A stretch of DNA of 64,000 nt from Halocafeteria seosinensis (taxonomy: Eukaryota; Sar; Bigyra; Bicosoecida), in NCBI GenBank assembly GCA_001687465.1, contig LVLI01000195.1, forward strand, positions 1-64,000. The letters are read 5' to 3'. The translations under genes were made by a program, and so were the position numbers. Positions 34,067-45,994 of this stretch are shown piece after piece. The notes under the pieces were generated by a model. That model had not been told where the DNA came from, searched no databases, and saw only the letters and a list, made by a program, of their open reading frames with translations. Each line of letters opens with the position of its first letter. The stretch's first letter is position 1.

Positions 34067-34264
34067 ATGCGAACAGTCAATGAAGGGACTTTCGGACGAG
34101 TAAATCTATTAAAAGAAGCGATCGAAAAGTATCCTTGGCTTGAATCCACAACATCGAGTCTTGTGGCGCAAACTGATCACCGGAGAAGGGGTGACACAGC
34201 CGTGCTGCAAGGGCGAGGCCTTGGTGCCAAAAAGTACCTAGACGGTCTTACCATGCCAGGTTAA
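34067..34264 (+). CDS. Possible 65-aa protein
   Basis: Short open frame starting MRTVNEGTFGRVNLLKEAIE and ending DGLTMPG. Composition is protein-like (helix, then Arg/Gly-rich end). It has no recognised relative and begins only 35 bp after the preceding stop, so it may also be chance sequence in that gene's 3' region. Confidence 0.25.
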   Translation: MRTVNEGTFGRVNLLKEAIEKYPWLESTTSSLVAQTDHRRRGDTAVLQGRGLGAKKYLDGLTMPG

Positions 34265-34701
34265 GTAAGACGTCTTGTGAAACAAGCCAGGCTACAGCTT
34301 TGTTCGTCCAATTCAAGATATAGGTAGTGCAACTGGGTACGAAGGAGCCCAGCGCTACCCGGGTACGGTAGTAGATCACTTTGGTGATTGTAGAATCCAA
34401 TACACACACGATGGTGTAAAGCGTACCTTTTGTTGGAATAAGCGACATTTTATATGTATGCACTCTACTTTAATATCTCTCTCTATCTGTGAAATGGCCC
34501 CTCGCTTAGACTACGATTATTGAATTTTCTTCTGGTAATGTGAAGTCTCACCACCTTTCCATCGGGTGACCTACTCGGGTCAAGCTAGTACAGAATTATG
34601 ACCATACGATATTATTGTTTCGTTATTCAACCTACATTTTGCATACAGTGGTCATTATTGACTAGAATAGGAAGAGTCTCATATACACTAGCCACAGAGG
34701 G
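34265..34701. other. Spacer, nothing recognised
   Basis: 437 bp before the Sen1-like gene, AT-rich near the start codon. No repeats, RNA genes or coding segments were recognised. Confidence 0.5.
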
Positions 34702-37700
34702 ATGGACGATATTCAAGTCGAAGCTACTTCCTGTCTCTTGGATGAAAGGGTGGCCGATGTCATGCCTCCTGCCCATGATGGCGGCAGTGAGGGAAAGAAA
34801 GACGACTCAGACAGCGCATTATCGCTGTCGAAAGCTCTGGAACCTGTCCCTGATCAATTTGAATCCGTAGAACAGTACAAGACCATCTTCACGAAGCTCA
34901 TTGTCCACGAAATGCAGTCCCAGTTGCGTAATATCCTGGAAGGGAAAGTGCAAAAGAAGCCCACAATTGTAAATGGTGGTGGTGGGAATGAAGGGGACGA
35001 AACTGAGGAGAGTGAGCTCTCAGCATCCAGCCCCACTACTTCCGAATCGAGGCTACAGGCCCTCACCGGGAGAGTGGAAGCGTTAGTAGCCTTGGATGAG
35101 ACCTCTAATTTATCTCGCCTTTCCGTAAGGTTCGATCAAAATGTTCACGCGGAAAGAGCGAGACAGAATCTGAAACCTAACTTTATGGTCATTCTGTCGC
35201 TGGACTCTGATACTGTCAATTTATCTGGCAACGGCAAACGATTTGCGTTGGGACTGACAACGGGTAGCACAGGAAATGTTTTTGACTTTTGCGTTAATGC
35301 CCAGTTGTACAACAATCAATGTACCCCCGATAAAAAGGCTCAAAAGACGGCAGGAACCAGCAGCGCAAGAAATGCCAGTAAAATAGCCTCCAGCGGAGAA
35401 CTCTTTGTGTGGCCGCTGACCAACGTGATATCGTCACTTCGTGAATTGGAAGCCGTGGTATCCATTCAAAAAAATGTTGCTCAAGAAATCAGTCAGTCTA
35501 TCGTTTATGGGCAGATACCCGGGAATGATGGAACTTTGAAATTTTCCGCGTCGAACATCATTTCCCCGGATTATAGCAACTTTTTGCAGCGCACATTTAA
35601 CAAGGCGCAGCAGCATGCAATAGCAGAAGCAGCTAGGCGACGCGGTATTGTTCTCGTTCAGGGTCCTCCTGGTACAGGTAAGACGTCTACTATTCTTGGC
35701 TGTCTGAATACGCTCCACGTCGAAGCATACGGAGTGTTCCATGAGAGGATGGTACACGGAGACGCTGAGATCACTGCATCGAACCGACCGACAAAGCCCC
35801 CAGCGGTTTCGGGAGACTCCAACAATAGGGATCAATCGAGGAAACGGAGTCGAGGAGGTGTATCCGATATTATGGCAATCTGGCAAACTTCCTCAGCGTC
35901 CCGTGACGATGAAGGCTCTGTGTTGGACAAAGTCCTCAGAGTGGCGAGTACGAATACATCACGTTGCAATTCGTTGATCTCATGGCTCTCTTCTAACTCC
36001 TCAAATGAGATAGAAGTACTCAGTGGAACTCTTGGAGTTATAGGGCTGAAGCCGCGTATCCTTGTTGCGGCGCCATCCAATGCGGCTGTCGATAATGTCA
36101 TAGAAAAGATTATGCAAAGTGGATTCAAAGACGGCCGGTTATGTCCGTATGGGCCTGCGATCGTACGAGTAGGCCAGTCCTACTCGTTGCCAATACAAAA
36201 CAGTGGACTTTCCTTATCTCAGCAGGTATGTTTGCCTTCAGATGGACGACTTGACATCAAGGTTGAGGAATACGACCTGGCTTTTGAATTGTCATTGCAG
36301 GTTGATAATTTGATGAATCTGTCTGCTCAAAATGTGTCGCAATGGTCCCAGAAACTGCGAGAGGATGCAGACTTAATATTGAAGGAGCTGAAGCGGATAA
36401 GGCACGAATACAGCTCGAATGACAGTATTCCTCTCGAGAACGTAATCCCTAATTTAGTAACACTCCTGAAGAACTTCCATAAAATCTTTACCCAATACCG
36501 ACGTCTGAAGTGGCTTGGTCACTTGTTCTCAGTTGATCAGGAGGTATGTTTCATGAAATGAAATGCGTTGAGTGGAAACACGACATTTGTCCGCTGTTGT
36601 GATGGTTCTTACAGGCGTACAAAACGCAGAAGCCTCATACGCGGGATAACTTAACAATGTCTCTTCTTGATGATAATGAAATAATATTCTCTACATTAAG
36701 TAGTTCTGCTTTACGTTGCATTGAGGATTTCACCAGAGAATATGGACGGAAGTACGTGGGTGCAACAGTGGAAATAAGGAAGAAATACCTATGTTACATT
36801 ATGTTTGTTTGGGAAGCAGATTCGAGACCGTTGTGGTAGATGAAGCTGCTCAAGCTATTGAGGCATCCAGTCTAATACCCTTAAAGTACGCAGTCAGACT
36901 GTAGACTCCACGCTTGGTCTTGGTTACCTATTTGAATTCTTCGCAGGTACCATTGCAACAAGCTCGTTTTGGTCGGCGATCCCCAGCAGTTACCGGCAAC
37001 AGTTGTTTCTCCGGAATGTAAAAGGATGAAACTTGACCAATCTTTGTTTGCTCGTCTTGTTAAATGTGGGTATCCCTCTCATTTGTTGGACACGCAGTAC
37101 AGAATGCATCCGCACATCTCCGAATTCCCTTCGAAACACTTTTACGGAGGAAGGCTAAGAGATGCTGACTATCTTATAGAAGGTGCTCGTTCACAACCTT
37201 TCCACAAGGAAAAATACTTCCGTCCCTTAGAATTTTTTCAGATCGAGAGCACGGAAGGAACTGGCGTGAAGCGCTCAATGTGTAACATTGCGGAAGCACA
37301 GTTTGCGATTCAGTTGATTTTTTCGCTTATGTTGTGGAGTTATTACTCCGAGGAAGAAGAGAAAGAAATCCGGTTTAATGGTACGATTGGAGTAATTAGC
37401 CCTTACAGAGGCCAGGTTGATTTACTTAGGTCCATGTACGAACGTGCCATTGAACAACACAATGCTGAGGAGAGGTTTAAGTCTTCCAAGAGGCGCTTTC
37501 CAACGTGTCCTGTTCGCATAGATACGGTCGATAGCTACCAAGGCCAAGAGTCTGATGTCATCATACTATCTCTCACTCGGTCTTGGAGCTCTCCGGACCA
37601 AACTCCTGTACCAGAGGTGGATAAAAGCACAGAGGGTTCGTGGCCTTCAGCAGCTAAGCGAGATAACAGTTCACAAAGCATTGGATTCTTGCGAGATGTC

Positions 37701-37967
37701 CGCCGAATGAATGTAGCGATGACGAGGGCAAAATATTCTTTGTGGGTTCTGGGAAATGCAGACGTTTTGTCCGTAAACAGTGATTGGAAAGCCTTTATTG
37801 ATCATGTCCGTGCTCGAGACTGCTTTGTTCGAGCGGAAGAGCTGTCACTTCCAGGACCAAAGGATACTAGTCCCACAGAAATACCTCCTCAAAGCCAGCC
37901 AGGCTATCCTTATTTGATCGTCGCTGCTACATATGATTCCACAGTCACTAGCTCGGTGTCATCGTGA
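34702..37967 (+). CDS. SEN1: Sen1/senataxin-like SF1 helicase
   Basis: Exons 34702-36225, 36301-36543, 36615-36751, 36820-36885 and 36947-37967 give 996 aa. Sen1/senataxin unwinds RNA-DNA hybrids and helps end transcription in the nucleus. Motifs in order: Q-motif region NKAQQHAIAEA, Walker A QGPPGTGKTST (about residue 320), Ia APSNAAVDNVIEKI, motif II VVVDEAAQA, motif III VLVGDPQQLPATV, then LDTQYRMHPHISEFPS, IGVISPYRGQ, motif V DTVDSYQGQES and motif VI RRMNVAMTRAKYSLWVLGN. About 115 residues rich in Ser, Asn, Arg and Asp are inserted between Walker A and Ia, including KRSRGG. The intron 36226-36300 is 75 nt without a stop, so a retained form with 25 extra residues is possible. The N-terminal half is unlike yeast Sen1 and much shorter. 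Confidence 0.9.
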
Positions 37968-38152
37968 GCAGAACCGAGCAACCTGCTTCAGCAGTCGCGA
38001 CTGACGTTTTTGGATTCAAATGTGAAGATGAATAGCATGTAGACTTTGGAGTAGTCATAAGTGTATAGTTTGGTTCGGTAAGAAGGTGATAGAAGTTTGG
38101 AAGTTATCATAAGGCTCGGAATAGTTAGTCCCTTGTTTTTCAGCAAGATATA

Positions 38153-39046
38153 ATGTCGGGTGGTAAAATAACACCGCATCAAACGGCAAAAATCAATCGT
38201 TTATTGAGTAAAATTGAAGTCCAACAAGCTCGGTTGGAGAGGATTAAGACACTGCTACACAAGTGTTCGACGGAGGCCTCAACCCCTTCGAATCAATCCC
38301 ATGCAAATGAGCACGCCAATGGATCTGTTCAGACAAGATGCTCTTGGTGGTATATCTTTGGGCAAATCATCATCATCGGGGCATTGGGGTTGGCACTCAT
38401 GGGATCCTATCTCACGCTTCTAAGGATGACAGGGCCCGATCAGGAGCAATACATACCCCTAGGGTATGGTTCTTCGATAGATACTGTGAATGCATGCTGG
38501 CTGCAACCGTGGCTACATCCGTCATCGTGGACGTTAGGGGGCAAACAAACGAACCGGCACCCACATGCCGCTCCGCAGCGCTATGAGGAGATGGAGGTAC
38601 ACATCAATGCAACTCAGCTGCTGGTGTCGCCTGTTTGCTGGAGCTCGTTAAATTCGAGTGTTCCCAACGTGATTGTTGCTCTTCTTGAGCCAGAATGCGT
38701 GTGCGTATGGCATACGATACAGATTCTGCTCGCGACCACCGCGATCCTAGTGGCGGTCGGCAACTGCATCCCTCGGGCTCATCCTGGTATATGGGCTGCT
38801 CGGGAACATGAATACCCACCGCAATATGAAACTGTATCTAGCGATGCGCAAGATAGAGGGGATAAATATGTGTCGTCTACAATGCGCACAATAATGAGGG
38901 AGCTGAACTCCTTGATGGAACTCTCGGGACTACGCATGGAAGACAAAGGCTCACGAAGATCAGAGGACCATGTTCCAACTTCTCGGGTACAACGAAGGCT
39001 AAGCGAAGAGTTTGATACAACCTACGGCAGAAACTCTAGCTCGTGA
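38153..39046 (+). CDS. Unrecognised protein with coiled coil and two membrane segments
   Basis: Single exon, 297 aa. An N-terminal helical segment (ITPHQTAKINRLLSKIEVQQ and on) looks like a coiled coil. A first hydrophobic span is at YIFGQIIIIGALGLALMGSY and a second at HTIQILLATTAILVAVGNCI. Between them lies a Trp/His/Pro-containing loop with several Cys and possible N-glycosylation sites (NAT, NSS). The C-terminus is charged (MRTIMRELNSLMELSGLRME). With two membrane spans both ends would face the same side. No family or targeting signal was recognised. Confidence 0.65.
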   Translation: MSGGKITPHQTAKINRLLSKIEVQQARLERIKTLLHKCSTEASTPSNQSHANEHANGSVQTRCSWWYIFGQIIIIGALGLALMGSYLTLLRMTGPDQEQYIPLGYGSSIDTVNACWLQPWLHPSSWTLGGKQTNRHPHAAPQRYEEMEVHINATQLLVSPVCWSSLNSSVPNVIVALLEPECVCVWHTIQILLATTAILVAVGNCIPRAHPGIWAAREHEYPPQYETVSSDAQDRGDKYVSSTMRTIMRELNSLMELSGLRMEDKGSRRSEDHVPTSRVQRRLSEEFDTTYGRNSSS

Positions 39047-39817
39047 CTTTGTCAATCCTCTACTGTCAGTATTCGTTTGAACTTGGATAGCCCATGCTGA
39101 GGCAGGTAATGATCTTCTGTGAGACCTACTCTCTCTCGGTATACCGTGATATACCCAGGAGAAGAGGGTCGAAATGCCAGTTCAATCCATTGGCATTTAA
39201 TGGTAGCAAGTGCAACTGGCGGCTCCCTAAGTGCAAGTGACTCTAGTCGGCTCACACGGACGCGCTTCGGATTGTCGAAGAAGCCATTCTCAGGTAAAGC
39301 AAATCGTGCAGAATGATAATCGTACTATGATATGTTACGAGCAAATCCAGTGGAGAATACAGTTGGACACTAGATGCTTGCTGGCATTCCTGAAATTCCA
39401 GTAAGAACGGCCTGATCTGACGGGATTAAGTGCAGAGTTTTCCAACTCGAAAAATCTTCTCTTTTATTTCCCTTATAGCTGTGCGAACCAAGCGATTGGC
39501 TTCAGCTCCACTAGTTATCACATACTTTACCCATTGCATACACTGAGTATCGTTATGTTGCTTACTTCTTCCTACCAGTGCGGAAACTAGTGTTTGAATT
39601 TTGTTTCAAAAGTACACCCGTCCTCATTTGAGCTAATGACACCTTATCAGTTGGTATTGTGCATGGCAATCCTGGCATTCAAGCAACATTCCTGTCAACG
39701 ATACACTACTTTTGCTGTAGTTTTGATAGTCTATTCCAGTCGTGTCATTGCTTGTTTGACCTCAGTCAGGCTGTAAATAGGCTTGTTTCAGTATCTTTTC
39801 CAAGGCCATACTGAATC
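39047..39817. other. Spacer, nothing recognised
   Basis: 771 bp between two plus-strand genes. No open frame with family similarity, no repeat pair and no RNA gene could be supported. It should include the MCM4 promoter. Confidence 0.5.
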
Positions 39818-42800
39818 ATGTCGGAACGTAGTAACACTTCTAGCGTAGGAGGACCTCTCGGTGGAGGCTCCTCCAGTGGTAACAGCAACAATAATAATCG
39901 TAATCAGCAGCAAGGGCAGCAAACAGGATCCTCTCCGGGCACTGGAGGCCCTCGCACACCAGTGCAGCGCCCTCAAGCGCAACACAATGAAGGGGCTGCC
40001 ACTCCCAACTCCTTCGCCCGTGGAACTCCCATTTCCACTGGAAGGTGCGTTTCGAACTCTGTATGGTAGTCCTGTGACTGTGGAATGATGATTTGCAAAG
40101 TGGGAGCTGGGGGCACATTTCAAACAAAAAGTGGCGCGAGCGCGCCTTGACAGCGCCGGTTGTCTACAACGAGCGACGAGGTGTGGGTGTACCAGAATAA
40201 AGGGTTCGAAGGATGTTTTCTCAGCAAGACTTTGTGTGGACATTATTAACATATGTATGATTGTTTTGTGTATCATTATGGTCTTGGAAACTGTATGTTG
40301 GGGTCAAGCCAAGAAACCGGGGTTGTGGTGTCTACAACGAGCGAATTTGAATTCACAGCGTCACAAGCGTCACCTTCGTTTTTCGCAGATCTCCCACGAA
40401 TTTGTACCGCGGTGAACTCGGAGGAAGTCCAACGCCTGCCCGAGCTACTAACAACAACGCTGAGACTCCTTACAGCAATGGAGGGTATGTAGTTAACTTG
40501 GATAGGCAAATTCCAAACGATGTACTTGACAGGCGATATCACACACCCGCAGAGGCTCGAATGGTCCCAGCACTCCTGGGTCTGCTGGATCCAGTCGCCG
40601 AACGAACGCGTCAAGAAGACTTACTTCGGGTGGTGGTGCTGCTGCAGCGGCAGGTAGTTCAAGCAGGAGAAGTGCCGGCGAGAACAGCGAATCTGATTCC
40701 CAACTGACCTGGTCCGAAGCTGCAGTCATCTGGGGCACCAATGTCAACACTATGGAAGCCGTGAACACGTTTCGGTAAGTGCCGAACATCTTGTAGCAGA
40801 ATTGACAATCTAGATGTATATATAGGTTTTCCTTTTCCTATGAACTATACAGTGACTTCATAGAGCAATACGCCATCCAGGAGGACTCTTCCTCTGAGGA
40901 AGGGGCTCAATACAGCCATTACAGGCGAGTCATGTCGGAAATGGCACATACGGGCGAAAGAAGTCTCAATGTAGACTGCAGCGAATTGTACTACTTTAAC
41001 AGAGAGTGCGCGCGTCTGTATGAACAGCTTGTGAACTATCCAACTGAAATAATCCCGCTGATGGACCTCGTCGTAAATGAGCAGTACTGCGAGGTTGCAA
41101 ACTCTTCTGAACTGGACAATGAGGGCATGCCTGTTGAACGCCTTCAAGTTCGTCTGCACAATTTACACACTACGAAGAGGATGAGAGATTTGGACCCCAT
41201 TGATATGGACAACTTGATGGGGATGCAAGGAATGGTTATTCGTAGCTCTTCAATAATCCCAGACTTAAGACGCGCCTTCTTCAGATGCTCGACGTGCCAA
41301 CAGAGTGTTCAAGTGAATGTAGACCGCAACCGAATCAATGAGCCCACCTACTGCAGCCACTGTTCTGCTCGCAACAGTTATGAAATCGTGCACAATCGTT
41401 GCACATTCAAGGACAAACAGCTGATCAAAATACAGGAGACACCTGAATCGATCCCTGAAGGTGAGACCCCGCACACTATCATGGTGTACGCCCACGATGA
41501 TCTTGTAGATACTGTGGTCCCTGGTGACCGTGTAGTTGTCACCGGTATCTTCCGTGCCCTTCCTCATCGCCCGAACCCGAGGGTGAGAACTGTCCGCTCA
41601 GTGTACAAAACTTACGTGGATGCTATTCATTTCAAAAAGAGCGATGGGAACCGCCTCAGCGCTGATTCGGCAAACGAAGATACGAATATGAGAACTCTCC
41701 GCGATCAGTCTGAAACACAGGCTGCAAGTAAGTGTTCAACTTTTCACATTTGCAGTCCTAGCGCATTCTATGTAAGCGTAACGTTTGCTTCCTTGGCTTG
41801 TACAGTTATGGCCAGAGAAACCCGTGTGAAAGAAATGTCGCGCACAAATGATCTTTACAATAAACTCGCGGAGAGTGTAGCTCCTTCAATTTGGGAAATG
41901 GACGACGTAAAGAAAGGTGTATTGCTTCAGCTATTCGGTGGTCTCAATAAAGATATGGGGAGCCAAGGAAAATCTCGTGGTGAAATCAATGTTCTCCTTT
42001 GCGGTGATCCAGGTACTTCGAAATCTCAGTTGCTCTCGTATGTACATCGCATTGCACCAAGGGGAATTTACACTTCCGGTAAAGGATCGAGTGCCGTGGG
42101 TTTGACTGCATACATAACCAAGGACCCCGATACTAAAGAACCAATATTGGAAAGCGGTGCGCTTGTACTAAGTGACCGGGGTGTTTGTTGTATTGACGAG
42201 TTCGACAAGATGAGTGACTCTACTCGAAGCATCTTACATGAAGTTATGGAACAACAAACAGTTTCGATTGCTAAGTCTGGAATCATTTGTACTTTGAACG
42301 CACGTACCTCAATCCTGGCTAGCGCAAATCCCGTGGAGAGCCGCTACAACCCCAACTTGTCCGTCGTCGAAAATATCAAGCTACCCCCGACGCTGCTATC
42401 TAGGTTTGATCTGATTTACTTGATACTGGATAAGAGTGACCCTGTCGCCGATCGCAGGCTTGCCCAGCATATAGTGTCCTTGTACTATCCTCCTGAGGAC
42501 CGAAGGCAGAGTGAAACGTCTTCCTTTACCCATGCTCAATTGACTGAGTACATATCGTGGGCCAAGGCTAACATCAGTCCCAGCATGAGCAATGCAGCAG
42601 CAGTTAAGTTGACCAACGGATACGTTGAGATGAGGCAATCCGGAAACTTGGGTGGCGGAAAAAAGACAATTGCTGCAACACCAAGGCAGTTGGAATCCTT
42701 AATCCGCTTGGCAGAAGCGCATGCCCGAATGCAGCTGAAAGACGTCGTTGAGGAAGCTGATGTGGTTGAAGCTATTCGTTTGATGAACGTAGCCACACAA

Positions 42801-43225
42801 AAGACTGCAACGGATCCCGTAACCGGTACGATCGACATGGATGCAATTCACACTGGCCGAACGTAAGTATCAACAGCTTGAGGGTGTGTCACGTAGAATC
42901 CTCATAACTCTTTTTTGTCTATCTCTGTCCTCACAGAGCTGCTCAAAGAAACACTGTTGCAAACTTGAAGGAATTCCTGAACCGCAAGAGCATTGGCGAA
43001 GACGTTGCGTTTGCAGACATTATCAATCACTTAAGTTCAGTTTCCGATACAACTCTGGGTGAGGATGATCTCATTAATTACCTGAACCAACTTAGCGACG
43101 AAGGTTACGTCCGTATGGATACTCCTAGTAACTCGGTTAGAGTCCTGCGCAACGACGGTTCTAAAGGAGGAGGAGGCGCCGCTGCGGCTCCCATGGCCCA
43201 AATGGGGACCGAAGACATGGACTAA
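39818..43225 (+). CDS. MCM4: MCM4 replicative helicase subunit
   Basis: Six exons: 39818-40044, 40389-40484, 40553-40774, 40853-41727, 41806-42862 and 42937-43225, giving 921 aa. MCM4 is one of six subunits of the MCM2-7 helicase that unwinds DNA at replication forks. The N-terminus is Ser/Gly/Asn/Gln-rich, with SPT and TP sites suited to CDK/DDK phosphorylation. The order continues with AAVIWGTNVNTMEAVNTF (family VIWGTDVN), the zinc finger CSTCQQSVQ ... CSHC, Walker A GDPGTSKSQLLSY, Walker B CCIDEFDKM, the arginine finger in LLSRFDLIYLILD, and the C-terminal winged helix after RNTVANLKEFLNRK. Intron 1 (344 nt) is unusually long. Intron 4 (78 nt) is stop-free and in frame, but family alignment excludes it. 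Confidence 0.96.
40161..40344. repeat. 16-bp direct repeat inside MCM4 intron 1
   Basis: TGTCTACAACGAGCGA occurs at 40161-40176 and again at 40329-40344, both inside the 344-nt first intron. An exact 16-base match within such a short span is not expected by chance. It could reflect a 168-bp duplication now diverged, or paired binding sites. Confidence 0.8.
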
Positions 43226-43887
43226 AACTTGTGATCTAACTGGTTCTACTTAACCGGTACAATGTACAATAGGCCATGGGTAATAATACACACTCCAGTA
43301 CACTCTGAAGCTACAGGAGGCCATCAAGACTCAATCTCGACGGCTCCGCAGCATAAACCACGCCATTTTACGCTTGTTAGGCAGAGAGACAGCATTGAGA
43401 CCAACCTGAAAGTGTCTCGCAAACATTGGTGCGTGTGCCAGCAGCAAACGGATCGAATTCAGAGGTTTATAGAGTCTCTACGGGTCTGGCAACGAGCGCT
43501 TAATGACTACAGAGTTATGCTCTACGGCCGGTTGCTGCATAGAGCGTAGTCAGATAATAATAGTGAAAATACCAGGATTATCTGAGTTGTTGAAGACAAC
43601 GACATTGTTCACACCGTGAGAGCCAAGAAGTGTAAGAAAGCCACAGCTAAAGGGAGTAAGAAGATGAAAAGTAGGATTGGCCATGCCAGGCCATCGGAAC
43701 ATCTTCCCAGTTAAGATGATGACGCTGTTGAGACTGCACGTGAACGTCGTGAACCTCAACTTCCCCTTGAACTTGAAACAGCCGATCTCAATATACATTG
43801 CATGACAATAACTTGTCAAGAAGGTCACTTTATATAGTTTTGTTGTACATGGTATGGTATTTTGAGGCCCTCCAGGTGGTGGAGAAA
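43226..43887. other. Spacer, nothing recognised
   Basis: 662 bp between MCM4 and the coiled-coil gene. A 95-codon open frame at 43262-43549 has no similarity to any known family and no splice context, so it is not called. No repeat or RNA gene was recognised. Confidence 0.45.
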
Positions 43888-45639
43888 ATGGAAATGACGT
43901 CGTCATCGCGTAGCTCTGCGTCGTCTCATCCTCTGGCAGGCGCTGTTGATGTACGTGCTGACGCTGGAGGGGTAGTGTCTGTAGTATACAAGGTTTAAAT
44001 GGCGTCTTTTCTGTTGTACAGGTTCCTTGCATTTCGTCCACTGCGACTGCGTCGGGTACCACTCGGCATGGAGTTGTTATGAACGTGGATAACCTTAGCC
44101 AACTCCAGAGTGTCTTCCCGGATGGTTCCTATGTGGACATTACCCTGGACGAGAAGAAGTCAGGCTCCAAACAATACTTGGTATGTACTATTTATAGTAC
44201 GGGACTCGCGAATACGCAACTATTAGTGACTCGTGTGTTTCAGACGCTGCGTCCGGAGAATTCGACAGAGGGAAGTCAGGACAATGGACAAACTGTGTCG
44301 GCATCGCTGACTGTGACAAATACCGAGAATGACCGACATCAAGAGTTGTATACAAGGAACGATTACGCACTGGAGCACAGCGGAACCATCAACCATGAAG
44401 GTGAACTAGTCTTGCCCGACGTGGAGCAGTCTGCGGTCGAGCTACAGCCGCATAGCGGAAGGGACCAGGGCACCCATTCCGCTATTATCTACACCGATAA
44501 GCAGATCATGCCACTGGCATATCGTGCGAACAAGAACTGGTGGATGAACCTTAGCACAAGAGAAAAGGCAGAATGTGAATTAGCCCTTGTCCCCCAAACA
44601 CCGCTATCATTGTACCACCGTATCCATGCAACACACGAGACTTCGGGAAAATTGGCGAGCAGTCCTCCCCCTTCGTTCCTGAGCGTTATAAAACCGATCT
44701 GTCGAACCTGCAGTACGATGACAACCAAGGCGCAATGTTCGATGCCGCAGTACTTTCAAGAAAAGCATTGTCTTCTTACAACGTCGCATGTCGAATTACT
44801 ACCTTCGGTATGGCACCGCTTGTCCACAGGATCGTGGAAGTTGGCTCTCTCCGATGCGGAAGAATCGTATATCTCGGAAATGCAGCGACTGGCTTCTGAA
44901 GAGGATCAAAGCTCGAATCAACAGGATGCCGCGGTGGCTCCATCAGTTAGAAGAACGTTGCCATCCGAAAGTGAAACCTACATTTCGTCGAACATCGTCA
45001 CCGCTATCGACAAACATCTCGGAGACATTCCATCCCTACCCGCTGAGAGTGCTGGTTCAGCCTTGATGGACCTTACGGCTTTAAAGGGTATGCAAGCCTG
45101 CGAGTAATTATTCATGCAATAGCTTCGTTTGTTATCTTGCTTCTACAGGTATAAAAGGCTTCGATACGTATCAGACAGTCCCGGTACGTCCCCCACATGA
45201 TGAGCAAGAATTTCGAGCTCTAGCGCGGAAATATAATACAGCAGCTGAAATGTACGGACAATTAAGGAGGGCTACTGATAAGTTACTAGCGCGATACCGG
45301 AGAGTAGACCAGTGGAAGACACAATTACAGGTACGCGTATTCATCCCTTTTAAGGTATCTGCTGTTATCTGACTGCCGCTGTATATGAGATTCCAGAACC
45401 TGGTCAACCAGCTTCGGCAAGTAGTCGGAAATTCGATGCCGTCTGAGTCAACTAAGCGCACTATTGATAATTCTAAGAGCTCGGTTCAACGAGTTAATCG
45501 CTTTTTGAATGTTGCGTTAACTGATCTACGATGGTGCTCTGAAAAGCTGAGAGAACTATATGTCTTCCATCAACAACTTCAGGCAGTCTTCAACATGCAC
45601 CCAAACAACGCACTGCAGATGGAACTTACCGGTAATTAG
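43888..45639 (+). CDS. Unrecognised protein with C-terminal coiled coil
   Basis: Model exons: 43888-43950, 44022-44180, 44244-45087, 45149-45330 and 45397-45639 (introns 71, 63, 61 and 66 nt), giving 496 aa. No family was recognised. The N-terminus is Ser-rich (MEMTSSSRSSASSHPLAG). The middle is Thr/Glu/Gln-rich and includes an unusual Cys/His/Trp-containing stretch near 44650-44840 whose frame is not certain. The last two exons are strongly helical: EQEFRALARKYNTAAEMYGQ, and NVALTDLRWCSEKLRELYVF followed by HQQLQAVF, typical of a coiled coil. A further 3' exon cannot be excluded: the stop lies just after a possible donor (ACCG|GTAATT), and 45798-45927 would splice in frame. Confidence 0.55.
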
Positions 45640-45994
45640 TTAACCTTGCGTCGCTCTCCGGTTTACTGTACGGTACATCGAATACATACTATCACTGTTA
45701 TGGATCCTACAAAACTTAATGCACACGAAACTATAGGCACGCTTATGACACAGTATGTGTATATTTGAACTTCCCAGCTAATGCACTGTTAATGCAGAGG
45801 CGGCCACATTCGCAGCCTCAGCGTCGTCCGTCGCTCTCCCCTACACTACCCAGTACATTGGCCACACGCAATCCGAAGATTGCTACGGGCGTCAGCACCT
45901 ACGCGCCGTGGAGCCCCCTAACTAGCTCCTTCACCCTAGCAGCACTGGGAAATAAATCTGTTCTCCAGTCACTAGTTTTGCAGTGGCACATCAA
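45640..45994. other. Convergent spacer, possible extra 3' exon
   Basis: 355 bp between the coiled-coil gene (+) and RPS2 (-), containing both 3' ends. A Ser/Ala/Pro-rich segment at 45798-45927 after an AATGCAG acceptor could be a terminal exon of the plus-strand gene, without family support. Confidence 0.4.

Noticed and set aside
40130-40215. GGGTTCGAAGG in MCM4 intron 1 resembling a tRNA B box
   Set aside because: No matching A box or cloverleaf stems could be built around it.
43262-43549. 95-codon open frame after MCM4
   Set aside because: No family similarity, atypical composition and no splice context; consistent with chance.
7104-44243. Five introns that are multiples of three and free of stops (in RlmN, the mitochondrial membrane protein, Sen1, MCM4 and the coiled-coil gene), suggesting programmed retention
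   Set aside because: About a third of short introns are multiples of three, and roughly a third of those lack a stop by chance, so about five among some fifty introns is expected. Only individual cases with transcript data would matter.
44650-44880. An alternative frame inside the coiled-coil gene reading like a sugar-isomerase-type segment (RIVEVGSLRCGRIVYLGN)
   Set aside because: The frame is bounded by stops on both sides, has no splice sites that extend it and would disrupt the longer 43888-45639 model. Probably chance.
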